64,000 bases of DNA from Lichenibacterium dinghuense (GTDB lineage Bacteria; Pseudomonadota; Alphaproteobacteria; Rhizobiales; Beijerinckiaceae): assembly GCF_021730615.1 (NCBI RefSeq), contig NZ_JAJLMN010000001.1:2925501-2989500 (forward strand), given 5' to 3'. Position 1 is the stretch's first letter. Each line of letters starts with the position of its first letter. Positions 1 to 8,344 of the stretch are shown here, one piece after another. The position numbers and the translations under genes are program-made. The notes under the pieces were generated by a model. That model did not search any database. It saw only the letters and a program-made list of their open reading frames with translations, and was not told where the DNA came from.

Positions 1-1210
1 AGTTGTTGCTGAGCGTGACGAGGACGCCGAAGGCGATCACGGTCCAGAAGCCGGCCGCCTGCCCGAACAGCAGGCCGAAGCAGGCCGCCGCGACCGCGGC
101 CGTGCAGATCTGCCACTTCCGCTCCATGCGGTCGGCGATCAGCAGGCCGAGCAGCGGCCCGAACGGGTTCACCACCGCGATGGTGAAGGAATATTGCAGG
201 CTCTTGGTGACGTCGATGCCCTTGGCGATCAGCAGCGTCGGCACCCAGGCGGCGAAGCCGTAGAAGCCGATCGTCTGGCAGAACTGGAACACGCTCATCA
301 TGACGGTGCGGCCCCGGTAGCGCGGGCTCCAGATCTCGGCGAAGGAGGCGCGGCCCTCGGGGGCCGGCACGGCCGCGACCGGCGCCGGAGCGGGCAGCGC
401 GCGGCCGAGGTCGTGCTCCGCCCGGCGCTCGAAGGCGCGGACCACGCGCTCGGCGGCGTCGAGACGGCCGCGGCGGGCGAGCCAGCGCGGCGATTCCGGC
501 ACGCCGCGGCGGATCGCCCACACGAAGACCGCCCCCACGGTGCCGACCAGCACCACCCAGCGCCAGCCGTCGAGGCCGAGCGGCGCGTGGGGGACCAGCA
601 GCCACGCCAGCAGCGCCACGATCGGCACGGCCAGGAAGGTGACGACCTGGTTCAGCGCGTAGGCGCGGCCGCGGATCGCGGCCGGCACGATCTCGGCGAT
701 GTAGGTGTCGACCGTGACGAGCTCGACACCGAGCCCGATGCCGGCCACGAAGCGCCACAGGTCGACGCCGAAGCCGGTGGTCTGGAACGCCAGGGCCAGG
801 GTCGCGACCGAGTACCACACGAGCGACCAGGTGAAGACGACGCGGCGCCCGTAGCGGTCCGCCACGCCGCCGAAGGCGGTGGTGCCGACCCAGAGCCCCG
901 CGAAGGTGGCGAAGACGAAGGTGCCGAAGCCGGTGACGCCGATGCCCGCCAGCGCGTCGAAGGGCCCGAGGCTCGCGGGCGTGAAGAGGCCGCTCTTGGC
1001 CATGCCGGGCGCCACGTAGGCGGTGTAGAAGAGGTCGTAATATTCGAACAGGGCGCCCAGCGACAGCAGCCCCACCGTGGCCCACAGCGAGCGCGTGGCG
1101 GGCAGCCGGTCGAGCCGCGCGGCGAGCTCCGCCGCGGCGCGGGCGTGGGAGGCCGCGTGGGCCGCGGGGTCGTCGCGGTGGTCCGCCCGTGTGGTGCCCG
1201 CCTGCGCCAT
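1..1210 (-). CDS. MFS metabolite:H+ symporter, 3' end cut by window edge
   Basis: Inner-membrane major facilitator superfamily transporter, probably for a small organic acid or sugar. Reading from the ATG at 1210, about 403 residues are visible with no stop before base 1, so the C-terminus lies outside the window. After a hydrophilic N-terminus, membrane segments start at LWATVGLLSLGALFEYYD, a typical helix-1 pattern of the metabolite:H+ symporter/sugar-porter branch. The helix 2-3 loop carries the MFS signature (FGGVADRYGRR), and the segment ESPRWLARRGRLDAAERV matches the PESPRWL motif after helix 6. The substrate cannot be read from sequence. The next gene upstream on the same strand ends 32 bp away and is also an MFS protein, but of a different subfamily. 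Family sure, substrate unknown. Confidence 0.85.
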   Translation of the reverse strand, partial: MAQAGTTRADHRDDPAAHAASHARAAAELAARLDRLPATRSLWATVGLLSLGALFEYYDLFYTAYVAPGMAKSGLFTPASLGPFDALAGIGVTGFGTFVFATFAGLWVGTTAFGGVADRYGRRVVFTWSLVWYSVATLALAFQTTGFGVDLWRFVAGIGLGVELVTVDTYIAEIVPAAIRGRAYALNQVVTFLAVPIVALLAWLLVPHAPLGLDGWRWVVLVGTVGAVFVWAIRRGVPESPRWLARRGRLDAAERVVRAFERRAEHDLGRALPAPAPVAAVPAPEGRASFAEIWSPRYRGRTVMMSVFQFCQTIGFYGFAAWVPTLLIAKGIDVTKSLQYSFTIAVVNPFGPLLGLLIADRMERKWQICTAAVAAACFGLLFGQAAGFWTVIAFGVLVTLSNN

Positions 1211-1242
1211 GGTTCCGCTCCCCGCCCTTCGTTGGTGCGGGT

Positions 1243-2478
1243 CTAGCCCGGTGCGCCGGCCTTGGCGAGGTCGTCGACCTCGCGCAGGCTCGGGAACAGG
1301 CGGCTCCACAGGATCGCCACCAGCACGGTGCCGACGCCGCCGATCACCACGGCCGGCACGGTGCCGAACAGGGTGGCGGTGAGGCCCGACTCGAACTCGC
1401 CGAGCTGGTTCGACGTGCCGACGAACATCGAGTTCACCGCCGACACGCGGCCCCGCATGTTGTCCGGCGTCTGCAGCTGCACGAGCGAGGAGCGCACCAC
1501 CATGGACAGCACGTCCGCGGCGCCCATCACCGCGAGGGCGAGGAGCGACAGCGGGAACGAGGTCGACAGGCCGAAGCCCACCGTGGCGAGGCCGAACAGC
1601 CCCACGGCGAGGAACATCTTGGCCCCGGCGCGGCTCCGCAGCGGGCGGCGCGCCAGCACGAAGGAGGTGAGCAGCGCGCCGACCGCCGGGGCCGCACGCA
1701 GCACGCCGAGGCCCACCGGCGTCGTGTGCAGGATGTCCTGCGCGTAGACGGGGAGGAGCGCGGTGGCGCCGCCGAGCAGCACCGCGAACAGGTCGAGCGA
1801 GATGGCGCCGAGCACGACCGAATGGTCGCGGATGTAGGTGAAGCCCGACAGGAGCGAGCGCAGCGTCGGCGGCTCGCGCTTGGGCGGCGCGTGGTCGAGG
1901 CGGATGCCGCCGACGAGCAGGCTCGCCCCGGCCCAGAGCGCCGCGACCGCCGCGTAGGCGAAGGCGGGCCCGGCGATGTAGAGGGCGCCCCCGATCGCGG
2001 GGCCGATGATCGTCGCGGTCTGCAGGGCCGAGGCCGACAGCGCGAAGGCGGAGGGCAGCGACGCCGCCGGCACGACGCCCGGCAGCAGCGCCGAGGTGGT
2101 GGGGCTCTCGAAGGTGCGGGCCGCGCCGATCAGCGCCACGGCGGCGAAGATGCCGTGGGCGCCGAGCCAGCCGCCCGCGCTGCCGAAGGCCAGCAGCGCC
2201 GCCGCCGCCGCCTCGACGGCCTGGCAGACGCGAACGATCCCGCGCCGGTCGTAGACGTCGGCCACGTGGCCCGCGGGGATCGTCAGGACGATCATCGGGA
2301 TGAACTGCATCAGGCCGATGAGGCCGAGCTCCAGCGTCGAGTCGGTCAGCGAGAACACCTGCCAGCCCACCACGACGGCGGTGATCTGGAAGGCGCCGGC
2401 CGACAGCGAGCGGGCGAGCCAGAAGCGGAGGAAGGCGGGCTGGCGCAGGGGCGGCGGCGGCGGGGCGGCGTCGGGCAC
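1243..2478 (-). CDS. MFS transporter, EntS/MFS_3-like
   Basis: Inner-membrane MFS protein of 411 residues resembling the enterobactin-exporter EntS / MFS_3 family. It opens with a proline-rich stretch, then RFWLARSLSAGAF and helix 1. The loop GHVADVYDRRGIVR is the MFS A-motif equivalent, and about ten to twelve hydrophobic segments follow to the end. The start is GTG at 2478; no upstream ATG is in frame. It lies head to head with the Mut7-C gene and precedes the second MFS gene on the same strand by 32 bp, so the two may be co-transcribed. The exported compound is unknown; nothing for siderophore synthesis is nearby. Confidence 0.85.
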   Translation of the reverse strand: MPDAAPPPPPLRQPAFLRFWLARSLSAGAFQITAVVVGWQVFSLTDSTLELGLIGLMQFIPMIVLTIPAGHVADVYDRRGIVRVCQAVEAAAAALLAFGSAGGWLGAHGIFAAVALIGAARTFESPTTSALLPGVVPAASLPSAFALSASALQTATIIGPAIGGALYIAGPAFAYAAVAALWAGASLLVGGIRLDHAPPKREPPTLRSLLSGFTYIRDHSVVLGAISLDLFAVLLGGATALLPVYAQDILHTTPVGLGVLRAAPAVGALLTSFVLARRPLRSRAGAKMFLAVGLFGLATVGFGLSTSFPLSLLALAVMGAADVLSMVVRSSLVQLQTPDNMRGRVSAVNSMFVGTSNQLGEFESGLTATLFGTVPAVVIGGVGTVLVAILWSRLFPSLREVDDLAKAGAPG

Positions 2479-2577
2479 GGGGCGGCGGAACTCCGGAGGA
2501 CGATCCTTCTATGCCTGTGCGCGGGCGCGGGGCCGCTTAAATATCCTGTCACGGCGAGGGGCGCGATCCGGCGGCTG

Positions 2578-3030
2578 TTGTGCGACGAGATGCTGGCCGG
2601 GCTCGCGCGCTGGCTGCGCGCCGCGGGGCACGACGTCGCCGTGCTGCCGCGCGGCAGTTCCGACGCGATGGTGGCCGCGCAGGCGCGGCGGGACGGGCGC
2701 GTGCTCCTCACCCGCGACCGCGACTTCGCCGCCCCGCGCGCCGCCGGGCTCGACGTGGTGGCGCTCGGCGCGGACGCGCTCGACCGGCAGGCCGCCGAGC
2801 TGTCGCGCCGCCTGGGCCTCGACTGGCTCGCCGCCCCCTTCACCCGCTGCCTCGTCGACGGCGCGATGCTGGAGGCGGCGCTGCCCGAGGAGGTGCCGGA
2901 GGCGGCGCGGGCGCGCGGCGGCCCGTTCCACCGCTGCCCGGCCTGCGGGCGGGTCTATTGGCCGGGCTCCCACGTCAGGCGGATGCGGGCGCGGCTGGAC
3001 GCGCTGGCGCGCGCGGGAACGGCCGGCTGA
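2578..3030 (+). CDS. Mut7-C RNase domain protein
   Basis: Small protein of about 150 residues of the Mut7-C family (PIN-like fold with a C-terminal zinc-ribbon-like part). Visible hallmarks are the N-terminal CDEMLAGLARWLRAAGHD, the acidic LLTRDRDF segment, and the C-terminal CPACGRVYWPGSHVRRM (CxxC...YWxGSH). Family members are predicted, not well proven, RNases. The start is uncertain: the family normally begins right before this CDEML motif, and the only in-frame options are TTG at 2578, a CTG further up, or ATG at 2590 inside the motif. The last 56 bases overlap the 3' end of the convergent glycosylase gene. Confidence 0.75.
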   Translation: MCDEMLAGLARWLRAAGHDVAVLPRGSSDAMVAAQARRDGRVLLTRDRDFAAPRAAGLDVVALGADALDRQAAELSRRLGLDWLAAPFTRCLVDGAMLEAALPEEVPEAARARGGPFHRCPACGRVYWPGSHVRRMRARLDALARAGTAG

Positions 3031-3577
3031 GGAAGCGCGAGCCGGCGAGGCCGAAGCGCCAGGGCGCCTCGGCGTTGCGGCTGATGCCGATGCGCGGGCC
3101 GGCGACGAGCGCGGGCTCGCCCGCGCCGAAGGCGAGCGCGAAGGGGGCGCTTCCGAGGTCCGCCCCGTCGTGCGACGCGTCGAGGCCGAGCGCCTGGCAC
3201 AGGCGCCCCGGCCCGGCGCAGAGCAGGCGCGGGTCGTCGAGCCCGCGGCGCGCCCGCATGCGCTCGAGCCCGCGGGTGGGCTCCAGCGCGCGGACCAGCA
3301 CGGCGCAGCCCGGCTCCTCGCCGCCCACCACGTTGAAGCACCAGTGGATGCCGTAGGAGCGGTACACGTAGGCGCGGCCCGGCGGCCCGAACATGGCGCG
3401 GTTGCGGGGCGTCGGGCCGCGGCAGGAATGCGAGGCGGCGTCGTGGCGCGCGTAGGCCTCCGTCTCGACGATGACCCCGCCGACGCCGTCGAGCAGCAGT
3501 TCGGCCCCCACCAGCGCGCGGGCGAGGTCGAGCACGGGGCGGGCGAAGGGGGCTGCGGGTTCGAAGGCTCGGGTCAT
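2975..3577 (-). CDS. DNA-3-methyladenine glycosylase, AAG/MPG family
   Basis: Base-excision repair enzyme that removes alkylated purines (3-methyladenine, hypoxanthine type) from DNA; cytoplasmic, 200 residues. The AAG/MPG fold is clear: an N-terminal ARPVLDLARALVGAEL helix, the active-site strand IVETEAYARHDAASHS, the intercalation loop AMFGPPGRAYVYRSYGIHWC with the tyrosine and arginine expected of the family, and the late GPGRLCQALGLD motif. ATG at 3577 (MTRAF) gives the usual family length; an alternative start 24 bp upstream exists. Its 3' end overlaps the convergent Mut7-C gene by 56 bp. Family assignment is firm; the exact lesion range is not visible. Confidence 0.9.
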   Translation of the reverse strand: MTRAFEPAAPFARPVLDLARALVGAELLLDGVGGVIVETEAYARHDAASHSCRGPTPRNRAMFGPPGRAYVYRSYGIHWCFNVVGGEEPGCAVLVRALEPTRGLERMRARRGLDDPRLLCAGPGRLCQALGLDASHDGADLGSAPFALAFGAGEPALVAGPRIGISRNAEAPWRFGLAGSRFLSRPFPRAPARPAAPASA

Positions 3578-3717
3578 GCTGGTCCGGGCCGGCGACTGCA
3601 CCCCGGGCAGGGCGAGGCGGGGCCTCGCGGACGATGGGGCGGTGCGCCGCCCGCGGCAAGCCCGCCGGGGGCGCCCGCGGTCCGCAGCCGGTCCCGGCGC
3701 TCGTTCACCGCGTCCGG

Positions 3718-4098
3718 TCAGTGCTGGAAGTAGCTCGCGATGGTGGCCGCGAGCTTCGCCTCCATGGCGCGCGCGCGTTCGGAGCGGGGCGCCTCCGCGG
3801 GGCCGGGCGCGTTCGGCCTGCCGGCTTGGATCGTTTCCCCCAGCATGACGAGGGCGTCGAACAGGCTCTGCCTGAGCGCGGCGACGCCCTCCAACGTGGA
3901 AGTCTCCGCGCGAGCGGCATCGATCATCGACGCATGGAGTGCATTGCCGGTCGCGGAAGACCGAGTCGAAGCGGGACTCGACGGGCCGCCCAGGAGAGAG
4001 TTGCCCGACAATAGACCGCCGATGCCGATGCCGGATAATGCCGAAGTGCTTGGGGCGGAGCCGATCGCGGTGGAGATAGCCATGGTCGCAGCTTTCAT
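3718..4098 (-). CDS. Hypothetical protein, 126 aa
   Basis: Not recognised. The N-terminal half is rich in Gly, Ser and Ala with an alternating SGIGIGGLLSGNSLLGG stretch. The C-terminal half (about residues 60-125) looks helical, running through VAALRQSLFDALVMLGETI and ending ATIASYFQH. There is no clear signal peptide or transmembrane helix. The start is ATG at 4098 (MKAATMA), with a second ATG 15 bp in. Codon use is less GC-biased than the neighbours. It stands alone between the glycosylase and the antiporter gene, divergent from the latter. The composition would suit a small surface or secreted protein, but that is only a guess. Confidence 0.5.
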   Translation of the reverse strand: MKAATMAISTAIGSAPSTSALSGIGIGGLLSGNSLLGGPSSPASTRSSATGNALHASMIDAARAETSTLEGVAALRQSLFDALVMLGETIQAGRPNAPGPAEAPRSERARAMEAKLAATIASYFQH

Positions 4099-4324
4099 CT
4101 CTTGCCTGACGCAGAGGAAGCTACCGTCGTCGACTTGGGCATGAGCTAAATCAGATCATGTCGATTTTATCGATCGGCCGTGCCCACACCCCATGCTTAA
4201 GGGTTCGTCTCGCTGGCCCCGGAAGGGCCGGCGCGGAGGTCGGGCGTCGCCGTGCCCCTCGGCGTTGAACCAGGCCCGCCCATCGCCGATTAGAACGGGC
4301 CCCGCTTCGCCTCCACGAGACGCC

Positions 4325-5665
4325 ATGCCCTCAGATCCCGCCGCCGGCGCGCCCTCCCTCGCCTTCGGCCTGCCCTTCGCGGGACTGCTGCTGTCGATCG
4401 CGCTCATGCCGCTCCTCGCCCCGCACTGGTGGGAGCGGCGCTTCCCGCTCGTCGCGGCGGGCTGGGCGCTTCTCTTTGCCCTGCCCTACGCCGCGGCCCG
4501 CGGGCCGGACGCGGCGGGCGCGGCGCTGCTCGGCACGGTGGCGCACGAGTACCTGCCCTTCATCCTGCTGCTGCTCGCGCTGTTCGTGGTGGCGGGCGGC
4601 ATCCGGGTCGGCGGCGCCTTCGTCGGCACGCCCAACACCAACCTCGCGCTGCTCGGGCTCGGCACGCTCCTGGCGAGCCTGCTCGGCACCACCGGCGCCG
4701 CCATGCTGCTGATCCGGCCGCTGATCCGCGCCAACGCCGGGCGGCGCCACCGCACCCACGTCTTCGTGTTCTTTATCTTCCTGGTCGGCAACATCGGCGG
4801 CTCGCTGACGCCGCTCGGGGACCCGCCGCTGTTCCTGGGCTTCCTGAGGGGGGTCGACTTCGGCTGGACGCTGCGCGCCATGGCGGGGCCGATGCTGCTG
4901 TCCTCGGGGCTGCTGCTGGTGGTCTTCACCGCCATCGACCGCTGGTACTGGCGGCGCGAGCCGCTGGCCGGGGAGCGGCACCCGTTCCGCCTTGAGGTCG
5001 AGGGCGGCTACAACGTCCTGTTCCTCGTCGTGGCGGTGGGGGCCGTGCTGCTGAGCGGGCTGTGGCACCCGGGGCGCTCCGTGCCGCTCGGCCTCGGCGT
5101 CAGCGTGAGCTGGGAGGGGCTCGCGCGCGATGCGCTGCTGCTCGCCGCGGCCCTGCTGTCCTTCGCCGTGACGCCGGCGCGGGTCCGCATCGAGAACGCC
5201 TACACCTGGGTGCCGATCCGCGAGGTGGCGATCCTGTTCGCCGCCATCTTCGTCACCATCATCCCGGTGCTCGACGCGCTCGCGGCGGGGCCGGCCGGGC
5301 CGTTCGGCCCGCTGCTCCACCTCGTCAACCGGCCGGACGGCACGCCGGTCGTCGCGAGCTACTTCTGGCTGTCGGGGGCGCTGTCGTCGGTGCTCGACAA
5401 CGCGCCGACCTACCTCGTGTTCTTCGACATGGCGGGCGGCGACCCGGCGCGGCTGATGGGCGAAGGCGCGACGACGCTGCTCGCCATCTCCTGCGGCGCG
5501 GTGTTCATGGGCGCCAACACCTACCTCGGCAACGCGCCGAACTTCATGGTCAAGGCCATCTGCGAGGAGCAGGAGATCCGCATGCCGGGCTTCTTCGGCT
5601 ACATGGCGTGGTCGGGGCTGGTGCTGCTGCCGCTGTTCGGGCTGCTGACGGCCGTGTTCTTCTGA
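4325..5665 (+). CDS. Sodium:proton antiporter, CitMHS_2/NhaD-like
   Basis: Polytopic inner-membrane protein of 446 residues. Ten or more hydrophobic helices are visible, with the ion-transporter-superfamily signatures NTNLALLGLGTLLASLLGTTGA and GNIGGSLTPLGDPPLF in the first half and SSVLDNAPTYLVFF plus GANTYLGNAPNFMVKAI in the second half. These paired re-entrant motifs are typical of the NhaD/arsenite-permease fold annotated as sodium:proton antiporters or putative citrate transporters (PF16980 type). ATG at 4325 (MPSDPAAG) is preferred because the in-frame extension upstream is charged and unlike a membrane protein. A strong hairpin follows the stop. Ion specificity is inferred. Confidence 0.85.
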   Translation: MPSDPAAGAPSLAFGLPFAGLLLSIALMPLLAPHWWERRFPLVAAGWALLFALPYAAARGPDAAGAALLGTVAHEYLPFILLLLALFVVAGGIRVGGAFVGTPNTNLALLGLGTLLASLLGTTGAAMLLIRPLIRANAGRRHRTHVFVFFIFLVGNIGGSLTPLGDPPLFLGFLRGVDFGWTLRAMAGPMLLSSGLLLVVFTAIDRWYWRREPLAGERHPFRLEVEGGYNVLFLVVAVGAVLLSGLWHPGRSVPLGLGVSVSWEGLARDALLLAAALLSFAVTPARVRIENAYTWVPIREVAILFAAIFVTIIPVLDALAAGPAGPFGPLLHLVNRPDGTPVVASYFWLSGALSSVLDNAPTYLVFFDMAGGDPARLMGEGATTLLAISCGAVFMGANTYLGNAPNFMVKAICEEQEIRMPGFFGYMAWSGLVLLPLFGLLTAVFF

Positions 5666-5705
5666 GGCCGGCAGAGATTTCCCGAAGGTCCTGCCCCCTT
5701 TCCAT

Positions 5706-5732
5706 CCGTCGTCGCTCCGCCAGCGACGACGG
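5706..5732. terminator. Hairpin between convergent genes, probable bidirectional terminator
   Basis: Perfect 11-bp inverted repeat CCGTCGTCGCT / AGCGACGACGG with a 5-base loop, in the 112 bp between the ends of the antiporter gene (+) and the ABC transporter gene (-). No long T-tract follows on either strand, so termination strength is uncertain. Confidence 0.55.
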
Positions 5733-5777
5733 CGGGACGGGGAAGCGCCATGGCACGACGCCTTCCCCCGCCAGCCC

Positions 5778-7571
5778 CTACTCGGCCGCCTGCGGCAGGG
5801 CGTCCCCGGCCTGGAACAGCCCGTTCGCGCCCTTGGTCATCTCGACCCGGCGGTTGTGCAGGGCGTCGAGCGTCGGGCGGTGGGTGATGGACACGATGCC
5901 GGCCTCCGGCAGGCGCTCGATCAGCGTCCGGTAGAGGTCCGCCTCGCCGGCCTCGTCGAGCGCCGAGGTGGCCTCGTCGAGGAACAGCCAGTCGGGCTTC
6001 GACAGCAGGGCGCGGGCCACGCCGACGCGCTGCTGCTCGCCGCCCGACAGGCGCTGCGGCCAGTTGTCGGCGTGGTCGAGCTCGGCCGCGAGCGCTTCCA
6101 GGCCGACGGCCGCCAGCGCTTCGCGCACCGCGGCATCCGGATAGGCGTCGAGCGTGTTGGGGTAGCTCAGCGCCTGGCGCAGGGTGCCGAGCGGCAGGTA
6201 GGAGCGCTGCGGCAGCACCAGGGTGCGGGTGCCGTCCGGCACCTCGACCTTGCCCTCGCCGTAGGGCCACACGCCCGAGAAGGCGCGCAGGATCGTGGTC
6301 TTGCCCGCGCCCGAGCGGCCGGACAGGAGCACGCGGTCGCCCGCGCGCAGGCTGAAGGCCGGCACGGCGGAGAGCGGCGTGCGGTCGGGCAGGCTCACCA
6401 CCACGCCCTCGGCCGCGAAGGCCTCGCCCGAGGTCGCCCGCGTGGCGATGTTGGGCAGGGCCGCCGCGGCGGCGTCGCTCTTGGCCATCACCTCCTCGAA
6501 GCTCACGAGGCGCTGCACGATGGCGCGGTAGTTGGCGAGGAGCTGGAACGAGTCGGCGAACCAGGTGAGGCCGTCCTGCACGCGGCTGAACGTGCCCACC
6601 GCCTTCATCAGGATGCCGTAGGTCGCCTTGCCGAAGAAGAAGGCCGGCCCCAGCAGCAGGAACGGGAAGACGGAGGAGAACAGGCCGAAGAACTGCGAGA
6701 AGAAGGTGAGGTTGAGCTGCAGCCGCACCACGCCGTAGACGTTGGCGAGGATCGACTGGTAGCGCTCGCCCAGCGCCGCCCGCTCGGCGCCCTCGCCGCC
6801 CAGCAGCGCGATCTGCTCGGAGTTCTCGCGGATGCGCGCCATGCCGAAGCGGAAGTTCGCCTCGAAGCGCTCCTGGTTGTACTTGAGGCCGACCAGCCGC
6901 CGGCCGATCAGGTAGGTGATGGCCGTGCCGGCGCCGGCGTAGATCACGGCGAGCCAAACGAGATAGCCCGGTATGTTGAACGACAGCCCGAAGCTCGTCA
7001 TCGGGAAGGCGGTCGACATGGCCCACAGCACCTGCAGGAAGATGCCGAGCCGCAGGAAGTTGCCGAAGAAGCCGATGCCGAGCACCATGGTGTTGCCGAC
7101 GAACTGGTGGATGTCGTCGGAGATGCGCTGGTCGGGGTTGTCGGCCGGGCCGGCGACGAGGCGCATGCGGAAGTGCTGGGCGGGCGACAGCCAGCGGGCG
7201 ACGAAGTCGTCCGTCATCGACTTGCGCCAGCGGATCTGCAGCACCTGGTTGAGGTAGTTGTTGAAGGCCGCGACCAGCACGTAGGGCACCGCGATGGCGC
7301 AGAAGATCGCCAGCGACCACAGGAAGGCGTGCCAGTCCTTCGACTGGATGGAGTCGCCGAAGCCTTCCTGCCAGTTGTTGAGCAGCTTCGACATGTAGGA
7401 GGCGCCGACCTCCAGGCCGACAACGCAGCCGAGCAGGCCGAGGCCGATCCAGTTCTCGGGCATCCGCACCGGGCCGATCAGCCACAGGTGGATCTCGCCC
7501 GGCGTCCTGCGACGGAAGTACGGGATCGCGAGGCGCCAGATGTCCTTCACGTCCCGGGCGAAGTGCGTCAT
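5778..7571 (-). CDS. ABC transporter fused permease/ATPase, SbmA/BacA-like family
   Basis: Half-transporter of 597 residues with an N-terminal ABC_membrane_2 (SbmA/BacA-like) domain and a C-terminal ATPase. Residues about 35-330 hold the membrane helices and the family motifs WQEGFGDSIQ, LQIRWRKSMTDDFVARWL and DNPDQRISDDIHQF. The ATPase carries Walker A GRSGAGKTT, signature LSGGEQQR, Walker B WLFLDEATS and an H-loop (SITHRP). Rhizobial and enterobacterial relatives (BacA-related proteins, YddA) handle peptides, vitamin B12-type molecules or very-long-chain fatty acids; the substrate here is not known. The gene is isolated, with a terminator hairpin at its 3' side. Confidence 0.88.
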   Translation of the reverse strand: MTHFARDVKDIWRLAIPYFRRRTPGEIHLWLIGPVRMPENWIGLGLLGCVVGLEVGASYMSKLLNNWQEGFGDSIQSKDWHAFLWSLAIFCAIAVPYVLVAAFNNYLNQVLQIRWRKSMTDDFVARWLSPAQHFRMRLVAGPADNPDQRISDDIHQFVGNTMVLGIGFFGNFLRLGIFLQVLWAMSTAFPMTSFGLSFNIPGYLVWLAVIYAGAGTAITYLIGRRLVGLKYNQERFEANFRFGMARIRENSEQIALLGGEGAERAALGERYQSILANVYGVVRLQLNLTFFSQFFGLFSSVFPFLLLGPAFFFGKATYGILMKAVGTFSRVQDGLTWFADSFQLLANYRAIVQRLVSFEEVMAKSDAAAAALPNIATRATSGEAFAAEGVVVSLPDRTPLSAVPAFSLRAGDRVLLSGRSGAGKTTILRAFSGVWPYGEGKVEVPDGTRTLVLPQRSYLPLGTLRQALSYPNTLDAYPDAAVREALAAVGLEALAAELDHADNWPQRLSGGEQQRVGVARALLSKPDWLFLDEATSALDEAGEADLYRTLIERLPEAGIVSITHRPTLDALHNRRVEMTKGANGLFQAGDALPQAAE

Positions 7572-7750
7572 CGATCGACCTTTCGCGGCCGGGGCGCATC
7601 CGGCTTCGTCATCGGTTTCAGTCGGGGGCGCCGGGGGAGCCCGGTGCCGCCGTCTCGTCGCGGCGCATCAAAGCGGAAAGATGGCCACCCCGCACGTGAA
7701 GCTTCGGCAATGCTAAGCCTTCGGCGCCGGGCCGTGGCCTTCCGCCGCGC

Positions 7751-8185
7751 CTAGGCCCTGGCGTCGGCGGCGTGCTGACGGAGCCAGCCCGCGGCCCCCG
7801 ACAGGTCGAGGCCGATCTGGCGGGACAGGGGGCCGAGGTCCGCGATCTCCAGGCGCCCGTCCAGCACCTCGCCGATGGCCCACAGGTTGGCCGAGCGCGT
7901 CCCCGAGCGGCAGTGGACCAGCACGGGGCCGGCGGCGCCGTGCACCACGGACTGGAAGTGGCGCACCGTGCTCTCGGTCACGGGGCCCATGGGGATGTGG
8001 GCGTAGGCGAGGCCGGCCTCCTCGGCGGCGGCTTCCTCGGCCTCCGAGCCCGGCTGCGTCGGATCCTCGCCGTCCGGCCGGTTGTTGACCACGGCCACGT
8101 AACCGTCGGCCGCGATGCCGCGAAACTCCGACAGGTCCGGCTGGCTCGCGACGGTGACGTCGGCGGAAAGCTTGACGGTGTGCAT
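7751..8185 (-). CDS. TIGR01244-type sulfurtransferase/phosphatase-like protein
   Basis: Cytoplasmic protein of 144 residues with the dual-specificity-phosphatase-like fold of the Blh/DUF442 family (TIGR01244). The loop VHCRSGTRSAN fits HCxxGxRS, with Cys92 as nucleophile and Arg98 as binding residue. The N-terminal ASQPDLSEFRGIAADGYVAV matches the family opening. In several proteobacteria this domain is linked to sulfide oxidation (fused to a persulfide dioxygenase-like metallo-beta-lactamase), but no such partner is adjacent here. It is divergent from msrP, sharing 159 bp of intergenic DNA. Family sure, reaction unproven. Confidence 0.82.
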   Translation of the reverse strand: MHTVKLSADVTVASQPDLSEFRGIAADGYVAVVNNRPDGEDPTQPGSEAEEAAAEEAGLAYAHIPMGPVTESTVRHFQSVVHGAAGPVLVHCRSGTRSANLWAIGEVLDGRLEIADLGPLSRQIGLDLSGAAGWLRQHAADARA

Positions 8186-8344
8186 GGCGTCCTCGCGTGG
8201 GGTTCCGGGCCGGACCGTAGCGCAGATGTGCGCCGCACCAAAGCGGGGCGGAAATCGAGAGCCGGAGGCGGGCGGTCCCGCCCCGGCATCCCCATATCCA
8301 GCGGGAAGACGCGGCCGGGCCGCACGTCACGGGAGGTCGACAAC

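Noticed and set aside
194-1246. Long plus-strand open frame over the first MFS gene
   Set aside because: Arg/Gly/His-rich, no family, opposite to a clear transporter; a shadow caused by high GC.
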